Source: JBBDMX01 sp040878035 (lineage in GTDB: Bacteria > Planctomycetota > Phycisphaerae > Phycisphaerales > Phycisphaeraceae). From it: 64,000 nt of DNA. The notes beneath the pieces were generated by a model, which did no database searches, was not told where the DNA came from, and saw only the letters and a program-made list of their open reading frames with translations. Below are positions 16,987 to 25,346 of the stretch, piece after piece; positions within the stretch are counted from its first letter, which is position 1, and every line of letters begins with the position of its first letter. The stretch covers positions 73,198-137,197 of the forward strand of contig JBBDMX010000030.1 in the NCBI GenBank assembly GCA_040878035.1, given 5' to 3'. The position numbers and the translations under genes were made by a program.

Positions 16987-19107
16987 ATGCCCTTTGACCT
17001 TCACGATATCCTCTCGCCGCAAGGCCCCGTCGCCCGCCGCCTGGGTCAGCGTTTCGAGGTGCGTCCGCAGCAGACGGCCATGATCGACGCAGTCGATGCC
17101 GCCCTGGCGCAGGGCCAGACGCTGCTGGTCGAGGCCGGCACCGGCGTGGGCAAGTCCTTCGCCTACCTGCTGCCGGTGATCAAGCGCATCCTGGCGGGCC
17201 GGGACAACCCTGCCCGCAAGGAGCGCTGCCGCATCGTCATCTCCACGCACACGATCGCCCTCCAGGAGCAGATCATGCGCAAGGACTTGCCGCTGCTTCA
17301 GGCGGCGATTCCCGACGAGATCACCGCGGTGCTGGTCAAGGGGCGGGGCAACTACCTGTCGCTGCGGCGCATGAACCGAGCGTGGGAACGGGCGCCGCAA
17401 CTGCTGGCCGGCGATGATGACGCGGTCGCTTCGCTTGCCGCGATCATGGACTGGGCCAAGACGACTGACGACGGCTCGCTGGCGACGCTGCCGCAGGTGC
17501 GCAGCAAGGCCGTCTGGCACGACGTGCGCAGTGACGCCGAGGACTGCATGGGCAAGCGCTGCCCGACGTACAAGCGGTGCTTCTATCAGTCAGCCCGGCG
17601 GCGGATGGAGAACGCCGACGTGCTCATCGTCAATCACGCGCTGTTTTTTGCCGACTTGGCGCTGCGGGCGGAAGGGGCGCAGATTCTGCCCGCCTACGAC
17701 CACGTCATTCTCGACGAGGCGCACACCATCGAGGAAGTCGCCTGCGAGCACTTCGGCCTGTCGCTGAGCCGCTTTGCGGTGGACCTGCTGCTGTCGCGGC
17801 TGTATCAGCCGCGGCGCGAGCGCGGGTTGCTGATCATGCTGGGGAATCGTGCCGACCTGGCGCTGTTGGATCGTGCCATGCAGCAGGTGGCTGATGTGCG
17901 CTACGCCGTGGAAGAGTTCTTCGACGATCTGGCGGCGTTGCCGATCGTGCACGATGGCGGCGAGAAACGCATCCGTACGCCGGACTGTGTGGCCAATCGG
18001 CTGTCGGCGGTGCTGCGCGATCTGTCGATCCTGCTCAAGGAGCTGCGCGAAGGCATCAAGGAGGCCGACGATCGGCTGGAGCTGGCGTCGTATGCCAATC
18101 GGGCCGAGGGCTACGCGCAGTTGGCCGAGCAATGGGTAGGGCAGAAGCTGGCGGACTCGGTGTACTGGCTGGAGGTGTCGCTGCCGGGGACGGGCAACCG
18201 TCTGCGGCGTCCGCGCGTGACCATCTGTGCCGCGCCCGTCGAAGTGGCGGCCCTGTTGAACCAGCGGCTGTTCAATGCCAAGTCAACCCAGGAGAAGCCC
18301 ATCGGCGTGGTGCTGACTTCTGCCACGCTGGCGACGCGCACGCAGGTCGGAACGGGCAACGGGCATGCGGGCAAACGCACATTGGATCACGCCGACCCGC
18401 ACCGCGAGGCCTTCGCCTATGCCATGCGCCGCCTCGGCTGCGAGCATGCCCATACGCTCTTGCTGGGCTCGCCCTTCGACTACACCACGCAGGCGCAATT
18501 GGCCATCGGCGACGATCTGCCCGAGCCCAACGCGGCCGAATACTTCGCCGCCATGTGCCCGCGATTACTCTTGCATTTAGAGGAAAGCCAGGGTGGCGCG
18601 TTCGTGCTGTTCACCAGCTACGACCTGCTTCGCCGCACCGCCGGATGGCTCCGCCCGCACCTGGTGCACCGTGGCCTGCCCATGCTGGTGCAGGGCGACG
18701 GCTTGGAGCGCTCGGCCATGCTCGAGCAGTTCCGGGGCAATCCGCATAGCGTGCTGCTGGGCGTCGCCAGCTTCTGGCAGGGCGTGGACGTGCAGGGTCA
18801 GGCCCTGCGCAACGTGATCATTCCCCGCCTGCCCTTTGCCGTGCCCGACCGCCCGATCATCGAATCGCGCCTGGAGCGCATCAAGGCGCGCGGCGGCAAC
18901 CCGTTCAAGGAATATTCACTACCTGAGGCGGTGCTGATGTTCAAGCAGGGCTTTGGCCGGCTGATCCGCAGCCGCACCGACAAGGGCACGGTGGTGGTGC
19001 TGGATAGCCGCATTGTGACCAAGGTGTACGGCCGGCAGTTCATCGCGGCGCTGCCGTCGTTGCCGGTGCTGCGACGAAGCAAGTTAGCCGCGGGTGAGCA
19101 CGGATGA
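16987..19107 (+). CDS. dinG: DinG/XPD-like ATP-dependent DNA helicase
   Basis: A 706-residue superfamily 2 helicase. Motif I is LLVEAGTGVGKS near residue 45, motif II is LDEAHTIEE near residue 240, and the C-terminal motifs include SFWQGVDVQG and FKQGFGRLIRSRTD. DinG proteins unwind DNA 5' to 3' and resolve R-loops and G4 structures. The iron-sulfur region keeps three cysteines (DCMGKRCPTYKRCFY) but the first ligand position reads KGRGNYLSLRR, with Ser where DinG has Cys. The frame extends 37 codons upstream through the hairpin repeat; ATG 16987 just before MPFDLHDILSP is the natural start. Confidence 0.88.
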   Translation: MPFDLHDILSPQGPVARRLGQRFEVRPQQTAMIDAVDAALAQGQTLLVEAGTGVGKSFAYLLPVIKRILAGRDNPARKERCRIVISTHTIALQEQIMRKDLPLLQAAIPDEITAVLVKGRGNYLSLRRMNRAWERAPQLLAGDDDAVASLAAIMDWAKTTDDGSLATLPQVRSKAVWHDVRSDAEDCMGKRCPTYKRCFYQSARRRMENADVLIVNHALFFADLALRAEGAQILPAYDHVILDEAHTIEEVACEHFGLSLSRFAVDLLLSRLYQPRRERGLLIMLGNRADLALLDRAMQQVADVRYAVEEFFDDLAALPIVHDGGEKRIRTPDCVANRLSAVLRDLSILLKELREGIKEADDRLELASYANRAEGYAQLAEQWVGQKLADSVYWLEVSLPGTGNRLRRPRVTICAAPVEVAALLNQRLFNAKSTQEKPIGVVLTSATLATRTQVGTGNGHAGKRTLDHADPHREAFAYAMRRLGCEHAHTLLLGSPFDYTTQAQLAIGDDLPEPNAAEYFAAMCPRLLLHLEESQGGAFVLFTSYDLLRRTAGWLRPHLVHRGLPMLVQGDGLERSAMLEQFRGNPHSVLLGVASFWQGVDVQGQALRNVIIPRLPFAVPDRPIIESRLERIKARGGNPFKEYSLPEAVLMFKQGFGRLIRSRTDKGTVVVLDSRIVTKVYGRQFIAALPSLPVLRRSKLAAGEHG

Positions 19108-19204
19108 ACGCGGCGGTGTGGAAGGAGCGACCCGGGGGCGGCGCAAAGCCTCTGCCCCGGCTTGAGTGGTTGGGCGCCTACGATAGGAGCAAAGGAGACC
19201 GATC

Positions 19205-19510
19205 ATGCGAATGCTTCTGCAAGTGAATCTGCCGCACGAGTCGTTCAATGCCGCGGTGAAGGATGGCAGCGCCGGGGGCAAGCTCAAGAGCATCCTCGAT
19301 GCCGCCAAGCCCGAGGCGGTGTACTTCATGGAGATCGACGGGGAGCGTTGCTGCATGCTGGTGGTGGACGTGAAGAATGCCTCGGCGATTCCCGCCTTTG
19401 CCGAGCCGTGGTTCCTCACCTTCCAGGCGGACGTGAAGTTTCGCCCGGTGATGACGCCGGAGGACCTGGGGCACGCGGGGTTGGAGGCGCTGGGGAAGAA
19501 GTGGGGATGA
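19205..19510 (+). CDS. Conserved small hypothetical protein (DUF3303-like size)
   Basis: A 101-residue cytoplasmic protein starting MRMLLQVNLPHESFNAAVKD, with a strong ribosome site (AAAGGAGACC) before ATG 19205. It has a compact alpha/beta pattern and a conserved-looking centre (PEAVYFMEIDGERCCMLVVD, PWFLTFQADVKFRPVM), as in ferredoxin-like dimeric small proteins. I know similar hypothetical proteins in many bacteria but no function. It stands alone between the helicase and the toxin-antitoxin pair. Confidence 0.7.
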   Translation: MRMLLQVNLPHESFNAAVKDGSAGGKLKSILDAAKPEAVYFMEIDGERCCMLVVDVKNASAIPAFAEPWFLTFQADVKFRPVMTPEDLGHAGLEALGKKWG

Positions 19511-19559
19511 GCACCGACGGTTCATCTCACGCGGTATAATCAGGGCGAAAGGGGCTGCG

Positions 19560-19790
19560 ATGGACGAATCATGGCGAGCGCGGATCACCATTGAGCCGGG
19601 TAAGCGCGGCGGGCGTCCGTGCATTCGCGGCATGCGTATCACGGTCTACGATGTGCTGTCCTATCTGGCCGCCGGCATGACGACTCCGCAGATTCTGGAG
19701 GACTTTCCCTATCTGACGGCTCAGGACGTTCAAGCCTGCCTGGCGTTTGCCGCCGAACGCGAGCGGAGCATGCGGATGGCCGTGGCATGA
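19560..19790 (+). CDS. DUF433 antitoxin
   Basis: A 76-residue protein of the DUF433 family. The typical pattern is RITIEPGKRGGRPCIRGMRI, then TVYDVLSYLAAGMTTPQILE and FPYLTAQDVQACLAFAAERE, which forms a small helix-turn-helix domain. DUF433 proteins pair with DUF5615 PIN-like toxins. The gene ends in ATGA, overlapping the toxin start, as expected of a toxin-antitoxin operon. It probably binds its own promoter in the 50 bases upstream, as antitoxins usually do. Confidence 0.88.
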   Translation: MDESWRARITIEPGKRGGRPCIRGMRITVYDVLSYLAAGMTTPQILEDFPYLTAQDVQACLAFAAERERSMRMAVA

Positions 19791-20134
19791 AGCTGCTCCT
19801 GGATCAGAACCTCTCGCCCAAGTTGGTCGATGATCTGGCGGACTTGTTTCCCGATTCCAGCCATGTGCAAGACGCCGGATTGGATCGCGCGAGTGATGAT
19901 GAGGTATGGGAACACGCGCGAACTCACGTATTTGCCATCGTCACCAAGGACGAGGACTACAGCCAGCTCAGCGCCTTGCGGGGCAGTCCACCCAAAGTCA
20001 TCTGGCTGCAATTGGGTAATTGCACGACAGCAGAGATCGAGGCCGCGTTTCGAGCGCGTAAGAATGACATTGATACCTTTGAAAAGGACGCGTCGGCCGG
20101 CACGCTCGTACTGGGTTGGTTGAAGGTGGTATGA
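19787..20134 (+). CDS. DUF5615 PIN-like toxin
   Basis: A 115-residue PIN-like (Mut7-C related) protein. The first acidic residue of the nuclease site is in MKLLLDQNLSPKLVDDLADL, and the second is in FAIVTKDEDYSQLSALRG; both fit a metal-dependent RNase. The frame is open upstream to 19619, but the overlap with the antitoxin stop fixes ATG 19787. Predicted to be an mRNA- or tRNA-cutting toxin held in check by the DUF433 partner. Confidence 0.88.
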   Translation: MKLLLDQNLSPKLVDDLADLFPDSSHVQDAGLDRASDDEVWEHARTHVFAIVTKDEDYSQLSALRGSPPKVIWLQLGNCTTAEIEAAFRARKNDIDTFEKDASAGTLVLGWLKVV

Positions 20135-20155
20135 GCTACAACGCCCCGACGTGCA

Positions 20156-20680
20156 TCAAATCATCTGCCGACCCGGCTCGATATCCACCTCGCGGACGCC
20201 GCGGAGTTGGCGGATGCGCTCGACGTGGTCGCGGATCTGGCTGCGCACTTGCGTGGGGTTGCGTATGGCACGCAGGAGCAACACCGGCGTGGTGGCGTCG
20301 CTGGTCTTGAGTTGCACGTGGCCCCGGCCCAGCAGGCGCAGCCAGAGCGGCTCGAGGACCACTGTGTCCTTGACGCGGTAGAGCTCCATCTCGTCGCTGC
20401 GGCGGGTGAAGACGCCCTGGTGCGTGGTGATGCGCTGCGTGGAAAGCGTGTAGCGAATCGAGGCGATGCTGGCCCAGACCCACAAGCCATACGCCAGCGC
20501 CGCCGCAAGGAGGAGCACGGGAACGATCACCGGCAGGGTCTCGTGCATGAGCAGCCAACCGATCGCGACGGCGAGTATGACCACGGCAATGAGGGTATAT
20601 CGGCCCGAGCCGATCCACTGCGACGGTCCGCCGACCCAGACGATGGTTTCCTGCGAAGTTGGTGGGGGTTGCTCGGTCAT
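20156..20680 (-). CDS. PH-domain membrane protein (YdbT-like)
   Basis: A 174-residue protein with two transmembrane helices at about residues 28-70 (LIAVVILAVAIGWLL and VIVPVLLLAAALAYGLW), followed by a bacterial pleckstrin-homology domain of the bPH2 type (IRYTLSTQRITTHQGVFTRR, EMELYRVKDTVV, GRGHVQLKTSD). These proteins are widespread, have no agreed role, and may take part in membrane stress responses. It is convergent with the toxin gene; the spacer is 21 bases. Upstream (to the right) lies a dispersed repeat. Confidence 0.8.
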   Translation of the reverse strand: MTEQPPPTSQETIVWVGGPSQWIGSGRYTLIAVVILAVAIGWLLMHETLPVIVPVLLLAAALAYGLWVWASIASIRYTLSTQRITTHQGVFTRRSDEMELYRVKDTVVLEPLWLRLLGRGHVQLKTSDATTPVLLLRAIRNPTQVRSQIRDHVERIRQLRGVREVDIEPGRQMI

Positions 20681-20722
20681 GGGGAAGAAAATCAGGACTG
20701 AGTTTACAGACGAGACCTTTGA

Positions 20723-20922
20723 TTAACCACCAAGACACCAAGGACACCAAGAAGAGGCAGGAAGAATATCAACACGAAGGCACGAAGACACGAAGGAAGA
20801 TCCAAATTCATGACTATGTGCAATTCCTGATTTTGCTTGATCCGTCTTCTTCGTGCCTTCGTGCCTTCGTGTCTTCGTGTTCATTTTACTTTCCTGGTGT
20901 TCTTGGGGTCTTGGTGGTTCAA
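20723..20922. repeat. Long inverted simple repeat, copy 1
   Basis: A 200-base element whose outer arms are AACCACCAAGACACCAAGGA and its inverse ending TCTTGGTGGTT, and whose inner arms are ACACGAAGGCACGAAGACAC and its inverse CTTCGTGTCTTCGTGTTCA. The centre is AT-rich (ATCCAAATTCATGAC). A second copy lies at 25137-25314. It has no coding capacity. It fills most of the 376-base gap 20681-21056. Confidence 0.85.
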
Positions 20923-21023
20923 TCCGGTTTTTCGAAGGTCTGAGATTGCGGTGATCTCGCCGGCGAAGGTGAGAGGGTGGAGTGACGGCCGACGCTCAAT
21001 CCGGGCCGGCCGATCAATCCGGG

Positions 21024-21051
21024 CCAAGCTCGAAGACTCGCATGGCCGGGG
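21024..21051. repeat. Dispersed hairpin repeat, inverted copy
   Basis: CCAAGCTCGAAGACTCGCAT followed by GGCCGGGG is the inverse of the element at 54918-54952 and of the tandem pair at 16866. It lies just past the 3' end of the propeller gene, so it may also act as a terminator hairpin. Confidence 0.65.
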
Positions 21052-21056
21052 TTGGG

Positions 21057-22325
21057 TCAGCGTGTGATCGAGGTGACGTCCAGGATGTAGACGCCGCGGG
21101 TGTTCTCGAAGTTGGCGTCGATGCAGATTTGCGTGCCGTCGCGGTTCCAGCGCGGGTGCAGGTCGCAGCGGTAGGCCCAGTTGCTCACCGCCGACGAATA
21201 AATGCGCGCCAGGTCCACCCGGCGCTGGTCGGCGGGGCGATAGAGCATCAGCGTGATCAGGCGTTCCCGGTCGGGATAGGTGTCGTTGAGGATCCAGTTG
21301 CGGTCGGGCGAGTAGGAGCAGTGGCCGTCGGTCTGGGGCAGGACATCGTCGCCGATGGATTGCATGGCGCCGCTGTGGATGTCGATGAGGTGGAAGGCGC
21401 GCTTGCCATCGGGGTCGGCGGCGTAGGCCAGGATGGTGTGATCGTCGCGCCAGTCGTAGTGCGAGAACATGGGCGTGTCGCAGACCAGGCGCAGATCCCC
21501 CCCGGATGAAGAGCCATCCAGGCGGATGCACATCAGGCGGGTGCGGAAGTTGGGGTTGCCCTGGCAGGGCCAGCGGTGCAGGAAGGCGGCCCAGGTGCCG
21601 GTGGGGTCGATCTGGAGATGGTTGACCCAGTGGGGGACGTTGCGCATTTCCTCGCGCGGCTGGATCTGGGCGAGCTGAGCGAGGGAAGCGATGAGGCGGG
21701 GCTGGTCAGCTTGGTGAAGCCCCGTCACGCCAATGCGGGGCTGCGTCGGAAGATCAAAGACGAAGACGCCGTTGTCCGCCGGCGCCAGTTCGTCGGGATT
21801 GCGTTCGGCGACGCTGGCGTAGCCGTAACCGGGGCGCAGGCGGTGCAGCCGGCCAAAGTCCAGGGACACGGCCCGCCGACCGTCGCGGGTCAACGTGTAA
21901 ATCGGCATCGGCAACGTCTGGGTCTGTCCGGTGAATACGTCGCGGATGATGCCGACGGGGCGGCCAGCGACGATGCGGTTGTAGATCACCTGGCGATCAC
22001 CCGCCGGCCCCAGCCACTGGAACATTGTGCCCTGCTGCCAGCTCCACGCGCTGGTGCGGTCGAGCTCGATGAACCGGCCGCCATCGGTTGCGTTCTGGGT
22101 GGTCGCCAGGTCGATCATGCCCAGCGTCAGTTCTTCACCTGCCAGTGGCTGGCGATCGGCAAAGCCGATGCGGCATGCCAGCACATATCGCCCGCTGGCG
22201 TCCCACGGCGTCTTGTCATAGTAGCCGAAGAAATAGTGCGCATCAGTGGGCGTGACGCGCCGCATGGGCACGTGCAGGTCTTGCACTTTGGCGGGATCGA
22301 TCCCTTGAGTGGCGGATGTGGTCAT
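21057..22325 (-). CDS. TolB-like propeller protein (oligogalacturonate-lyase-related)
   Basis: A 422-residue protein with no signal peptide, made of repeated WD/TolB-type blades: YFFGYYDKTPWDASGRYVLA, RRAVSLDFGRLHRLRPGYGY, LQIDPTGTWAAFLHRW, CSYSPDRNWILNDTYPD. It resembles the oligogalacturonate-lyase-like propeller family and is related to the protein at 55725-57035 (shared RPGYGY/TQYGYG context and DDGLFITDL/DNGVFVFDL). In the first catalytic family such proteins use Mn2+ and His to split oligouronides, but the metal-binding HxH motif is not evident here, so it may be a binding or sensing propeller. The start ATG 22325 lies in a region with AAGCCGCAAGCGGCT hairpin sequence upstream. Confidence 0.65.
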   Translation of the reverse strand: MTTSATQGIDPAKVQDLHVPMRRVTPTDAHYFFGYYDKTPWDASGRYVLACRIGFADRQPLAGEELTLGMIDLATTQNATDGGRFIELDRTSAWSWQQGTMFQWLGPAGDRQVIYNRIVAGRPVGIIRDVFTGQTQTLPMPIYTLTRDGRRAVSLDFGRLHRLRPGYGYASVAERNPDELAPADNGVFVFDLPTQPRIGVTGLHQADQPRLIASLAQLAQIQPREEMRNVPHWVNHLQIDPTGTWAAFLHRWPCQGNPNFRTRLMCIRLDGSSSGGDLRLVCDTPMFSHYDWRDDHTILAYAADPDGKRAFHLIDIHSGAMQSIGDDVLPQTDGHCSYSPDRNWILNDTYPDRERLITLMLYRPADQRRVDLARIYSSAVSNWAYRCDLHPRWNRDGTQICIDANFENTRGVYILDVTSITR

Positions 22326-22461
22326 GCTGGTCAGGAGTGTATCAGGCGCAGCGGCGTCGCGCGACGCGGGAGGGGTGGCGGAGGCTAAGCCGCAAGCGGC
22401 TAGGGCAACGCTTCCCCGGTCCTCTTCCTCCGACCTCAGAGGGGCGAGGGAGCGAAGGTCA

Positions 22462-23229
22462 TCACTTGCCGTTCCAGTACGGGCTGGTCTTCTCGGTGGC
22501 GTAGGAGCCGTCCGGATCCCGAGGCCAGTCGCCTTCGGCCATGAACTTGGCGTGGCCGTCGATGAACAGGGCGTTGGTGCGCCCCAGGTGATGGTAGAGC
22601 AGTTCGGCGTTCACGTGATCCAAGCCGTCGGCCGTGTAGTAGGACCAGTTCCCGTTTGCGCCGCTTAAGAAGCACACCTCGACGTACAGGAACACGTCGC
22701 TGGGCCGTTGAATACTGGTTAACTTCGCCGACACGTTGGCGGCCTGCTGGCTGACCGAGCCGCTGCTATCCCGCAACAGCCAGGTGTTGTATGTGTAGAT
22801 CCAGCCCATGTCTCCGTTGTGCCGCGGGAAAATCGTGGGCTCGGTGCAGTTGAAGGTGGTCTTGTAATACTGCGTCGGCTTATTCTTGAGCTGCGGCTTG
22901 CCCGAGTAGAGGTAGGGCCAGAGCAGGCGGGGCCAGAATTCATAGTCGCCTGAGGCGTCGCGGAGATGCGACGGCGGCGCCAGGCCGCGGTAGTCGTTGA
23001 CGTAGTACTGCATGGTCAAGCTCAACTGATGCAGCTTGCTGGCGCAGGCGACCTGCCGGGCCGCGGCACGGGCGTTGCCCAGCGCCGGCAGCAAGAGGGC
23101 GATGAGCAGGGCGATGACGGCGATCACCACCAGCAGCTCGACCAGCGTAAAGGCACGCCGCACTGGCGCCGGCGTATGCGCCTCAAGACTGGCGCGGTCT
23201 GCGGTCGTTATCTTGCATTGAGCGTGCAT
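22462..23229 (-). CDS. Pseudopilin with H-X9-DG C-terminus
   Basis: A 255-residue protein with the prepilin-peptidase site and N-methylation motif RRAFTLVELLVVIAVIALLI, a long hydrophobic first helix, and a globular part ending YHHLGRTNALFIDGHAKFM, the H-X9-DG motif of planctomycete and lentisphaeran pseudopilins. Such proteins are numerous in this group and are thought to form part of a type II secretion-like or surface system. Start chosen at ATG 23229 (MHAQCKITTADR); an earlier in-frame ATG would overlap the next gene. Downstream of the other pseudopilin, 20 bases apart: same operon. Confidence 0.85.
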   Translation of the reverse strand: MHAQCKITTADRASLEAHTPAPVRRAFTLVELLVVIAVIALLIALLLPALGNARAAARQVACASKLHQLSLTMQYYVNDYRGLAPPSHLRDASGDYEFWPRLLWPYLYSGKPQLKNKPTQYYKTTFNCTEPTIFPRHNGDMGWIYTYNTWLLRDSSGSVSQQAANVSAKLTSIQRPSDVFLYVEVCFLSGANGNWSYYTADGLDHVNAELLYHHLGRTNALFIDGHAKFMAEGDWPRDPDGSYATEKTSPYWNGK

Positions 23230-23249
23230 AGTTCGCCACCTGATCCACT

Positions 23250-24032
23250 TCAGTTGAGATTCAGAAAGATCCACAGGGCAGACACCGTATCCAAGTCACC
23301 CAGCAAGGCATCGACCTTTGCACGCGGCTGGTTGGCGCCGTGGCCATCGAAGTAAGCGATGTTGATCGTCCCCTGGCCGTGGTGACGGTAGGCGGCACGG
23401 TTGATGATGCCGGTGGTCTCGCCGGTGTAGGCGCCCGAGCCCGACATCGAGAGGCGATCGTTGAGTCCATCCAGGACCATGGCGTTACTGCTGGGACTGC
23501 GTACCTGCTTTTCGCGGTTCACGCCGGTGTTATATGGGTTCCTAGGGTCTTCCAGGCCGCTGCTACCGGGGATGTTGGAGAAAGTGCCGGTGGAGTTGTA
23601 GGTGTAGTTGCAGCCATAGTTCAGGCCCATGTTGCCTTGGGCCGAATTCGCCGTGGCGGAAGTCGGGCAAAGCCAATTTCTGGCCTTATCCCAACTGATG
23701 CCCTGAGTGCCGATGTTGTGCACGCCCATTAGTTCCTGGAAGCGGCGATTGGCATACCAGTTGACGTTGCCGGCGTTGTTGTTGCAGGTCGTGTCAATGC
23801 GTACGGGCACGAAAAAGCCGCGCATCTCCTCGGCGTAGAGCTGATTGGCCAGGTTGACCTGCTTGAGCATGCTCAGACATTTGACCGAGCGGCCCGATTC
23901 GCGCGCCGAGCCCAACGCCGGCAGGAGCAGGGCGATGAGCAGGGCGATGATGCTGATGACGACCAGCAACTCGATTAGCGTAAAGGCGAGGTGGGTCTGG
24001 CGAGCATGCCGGGTTCGACATTGGATGTTCAT
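23250..24032 (-). CDS. Pseudopilin with H-X9-DG C-terminus
   Basis: A 260-residue protein starting MNIQCRTRHARQTHLAFTLI, with the prepilin motif AFTLIELLVVISIIALLIAL close to the N-terminus and RHHGQGTINIAYFDGHGAN near the C-terminus. It differs from its neighbour in the globular part, so the two are paralogs rather than copies. It is 23 bases downstream of the LacI gene and is likely in one transcription unit with it and the next pseudopilin. Prepilin peptidase would cut before Phe. Partner secretion genes are not in the window. Confidence 0.87.
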   Translation of the reverse strand: MNIQCRTRHARQTHLAFTLIELLVVISIIALLIALLLPALGSARESGRSVKCLSMLKQVNLANQLYAEEMRGFFVPVRIDTTCNNNAGNVNWYANRRFQELMGVHNIGTQGISWDKARNWLCPTSATANSAQGNMGLNYGCNYTYNSTGTFSNIPGSSGLEDPRNPYNTGVNREKQVRSPSSNAMVLDGLNDRLSMSGSGAYTGETTGIINRAAYRHHGQGTINIAYFDGHGANQPRAKVDALLGDLDTVSALWIFLNLN

Positions 24033-24055
24033 GGTTCACCAGCCCCCGGTGGTAC

Positions 24056-25102
24056 TTAGCGTTCTTGAGGCGGGACAGTGGATTCGCGCACGATGAGCGT
24101 TTCGGGCATGACCACCCGTTGCGGCGCCAGCGGCTGGCCGGATTCCAGGCCGACCGAAAGTATTTCCAGGGCCACGCCGGCCATTTCCACGCTGGGCACG
24201 CCGACGGTGGTCATGGAAGGCACGGTGTTGCGGGTGATGGGAGTGTCGTTGAAGGTGGCGATGCTCAACTGGCCGGGCACCGACAGGCCGCACTTCCAGC
24301 AGGCGCGGAGCAGTTCCAGCACGCCGGAGCTGTGGTACTCGATGATGGCCGTGGGTCGGGGTTGGGCCGCCAGAACTTGCGTGACGGTTTCCTGTCGGTC
24401 GGGGTTGACCACGCACAGGGCGGCGGGCAGGCCGGCCTCGGCCAGGGCGTCGTTGATGCCCGTCAAGCGTGCCTCGTAACTGAAGTGCTTGCGCACGCCC
24501 TGGCTGACGCAGTTGAACACCACGCGACGGTGGCCCAGGGACAGCAGGTGCCGCGTCAGGTCCCGGCCCCCCTGGCGATCATCGGGAATCACGCAGGCGT
24601 GGCCTTCGCGCGGCTCGGCGTTGACCAGCACCGCGGGCAGGCCGGCCTGCTCAAGGGCGTACTCCACCTCTGGACGCAGTTGATTGAGGATGACCACGCC
24701 ATCGAAGCGCTGGTCCAGCAGCATCTGCCGGCAGCGCTGGATATGGGCGTCGCCGCCGGAGACGAACTGCGGATCGTAGCCGCGTTCCGACAGGCCGTCG
24801 GACAGCGTCCGAAAGGCGTCGGCCCAGAGGTCGTTGCTGATCAGAGGCAGGTTGTGCGGGTGGATCAGGGCGACCATGTGCGTGCGCCCCGAGACAAAGG
24901 CCCGCGCTCGCCAACTGGCCCGATAGCCCAGCCTCCCCGCCGCTTCCAGCACCCGCTTGCGCGCCGCCTCGGATATGTCCAGCAGGTTCAGCGGGCGGTT
25001 CATCACCTTGCTGACGGTCGAGATCGAAACACCGCTGGCGGCGGCGACGTCCTTGATCGTCACCCGGTTCGGCCGCAGGGGTTTGCTGGTGATGCGACTC
25101 AT
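24056..25102 (-). CDS. LacI-family transcriptional regulator
   Basis: A 348-residue LacI/GalR regulator. The DNA-binding head is VTIKDVAAASGVSISTVSKV with hinge helix RKRVLEAAGRLGYRASWRAR; the rest is a periplasmic-binding-protein-like sugar-sensing domain (VVILNQLRPEVEYALEQAGL, DRQGGRDLTRHLLSLGHRRV). ATG 25102 is preferred; the frame can start at TTG 25123 without ribosome site. It follows the PEP-CTERM gene on the same strand with a dispersed repeat between, and precedes two pseudopilins. It probably senses a sugar product of the local enzymes. A LacI-type operator is proposed at 27873-27888. Confidence 0.9.
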   Translation of the reverse strand: MSRITSKPLRPNRVTIKDVAAASGVSISTVSKVMNRPLNLLDISEAARKRVLEAAGRLGYRASWRARAFVSGRTHMVALIHPHNLPLISNDLWADAFRTLSDGLSERGYDPQFVSGGDAHIQRCRQMLLDQRFDGVVILNQLRPEVEYALEQAGLPAVLVNAEPREGHACVIPDDRQGGRDLTRHLLSLGHRRVVFNCVSQGVRKHFSYEARLTGINDALAEAGLPAALCVVNPDRQETVTQVLAAQPRPTAIIEYHSSGVLELLRACWKCGLSVPGQLSIATFNDTPITRNTVPSMTTVGVPSVEMAGVALEILSVGLESGQPLAPQRVVMPETLIVRESTVPPQER

Positions 25103-25136
25103 AGCTGGATTTCTAATTTCCAATGAAAACTCTGAC

Positions 25137-25314
25137 TAACCACCAAGACACCAAGGACACCAACAAAGAAGAATGAACACGAAGACACGAAGACACGAAG
25201 AAGAAGAGATGAGTCAAAATCCGAAATCAGAAATCAGGAATTTCACTTCGTGTCTTCGTGTTCACTCTCCCGTTCTTTGCCTTCCTTGGTGTCCTTGTGT
25301 CTTGGTGGTTCAAT
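25137..25314. repeat. Long inverted simple repeat, copy 2
   Basis: The same architecture as 20723-20922: outer arms AACCACCAAGACACCAAGGA and the inverse TTGGTGTCCTTGTGTCTTGG, inner arms made of CACGAAGACACGAAG and the inverse, and a centre with AAATCCGAAATCAGAAATCA. It fills the gap between the LacI gene and the PEP-CTERM gene, and could form a long hairpin in the transcript. Confidence 0.85.
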
Positions 25315-25346
25315 TCAGCAGAACGACGAAAATCAAAAATAAGAAA

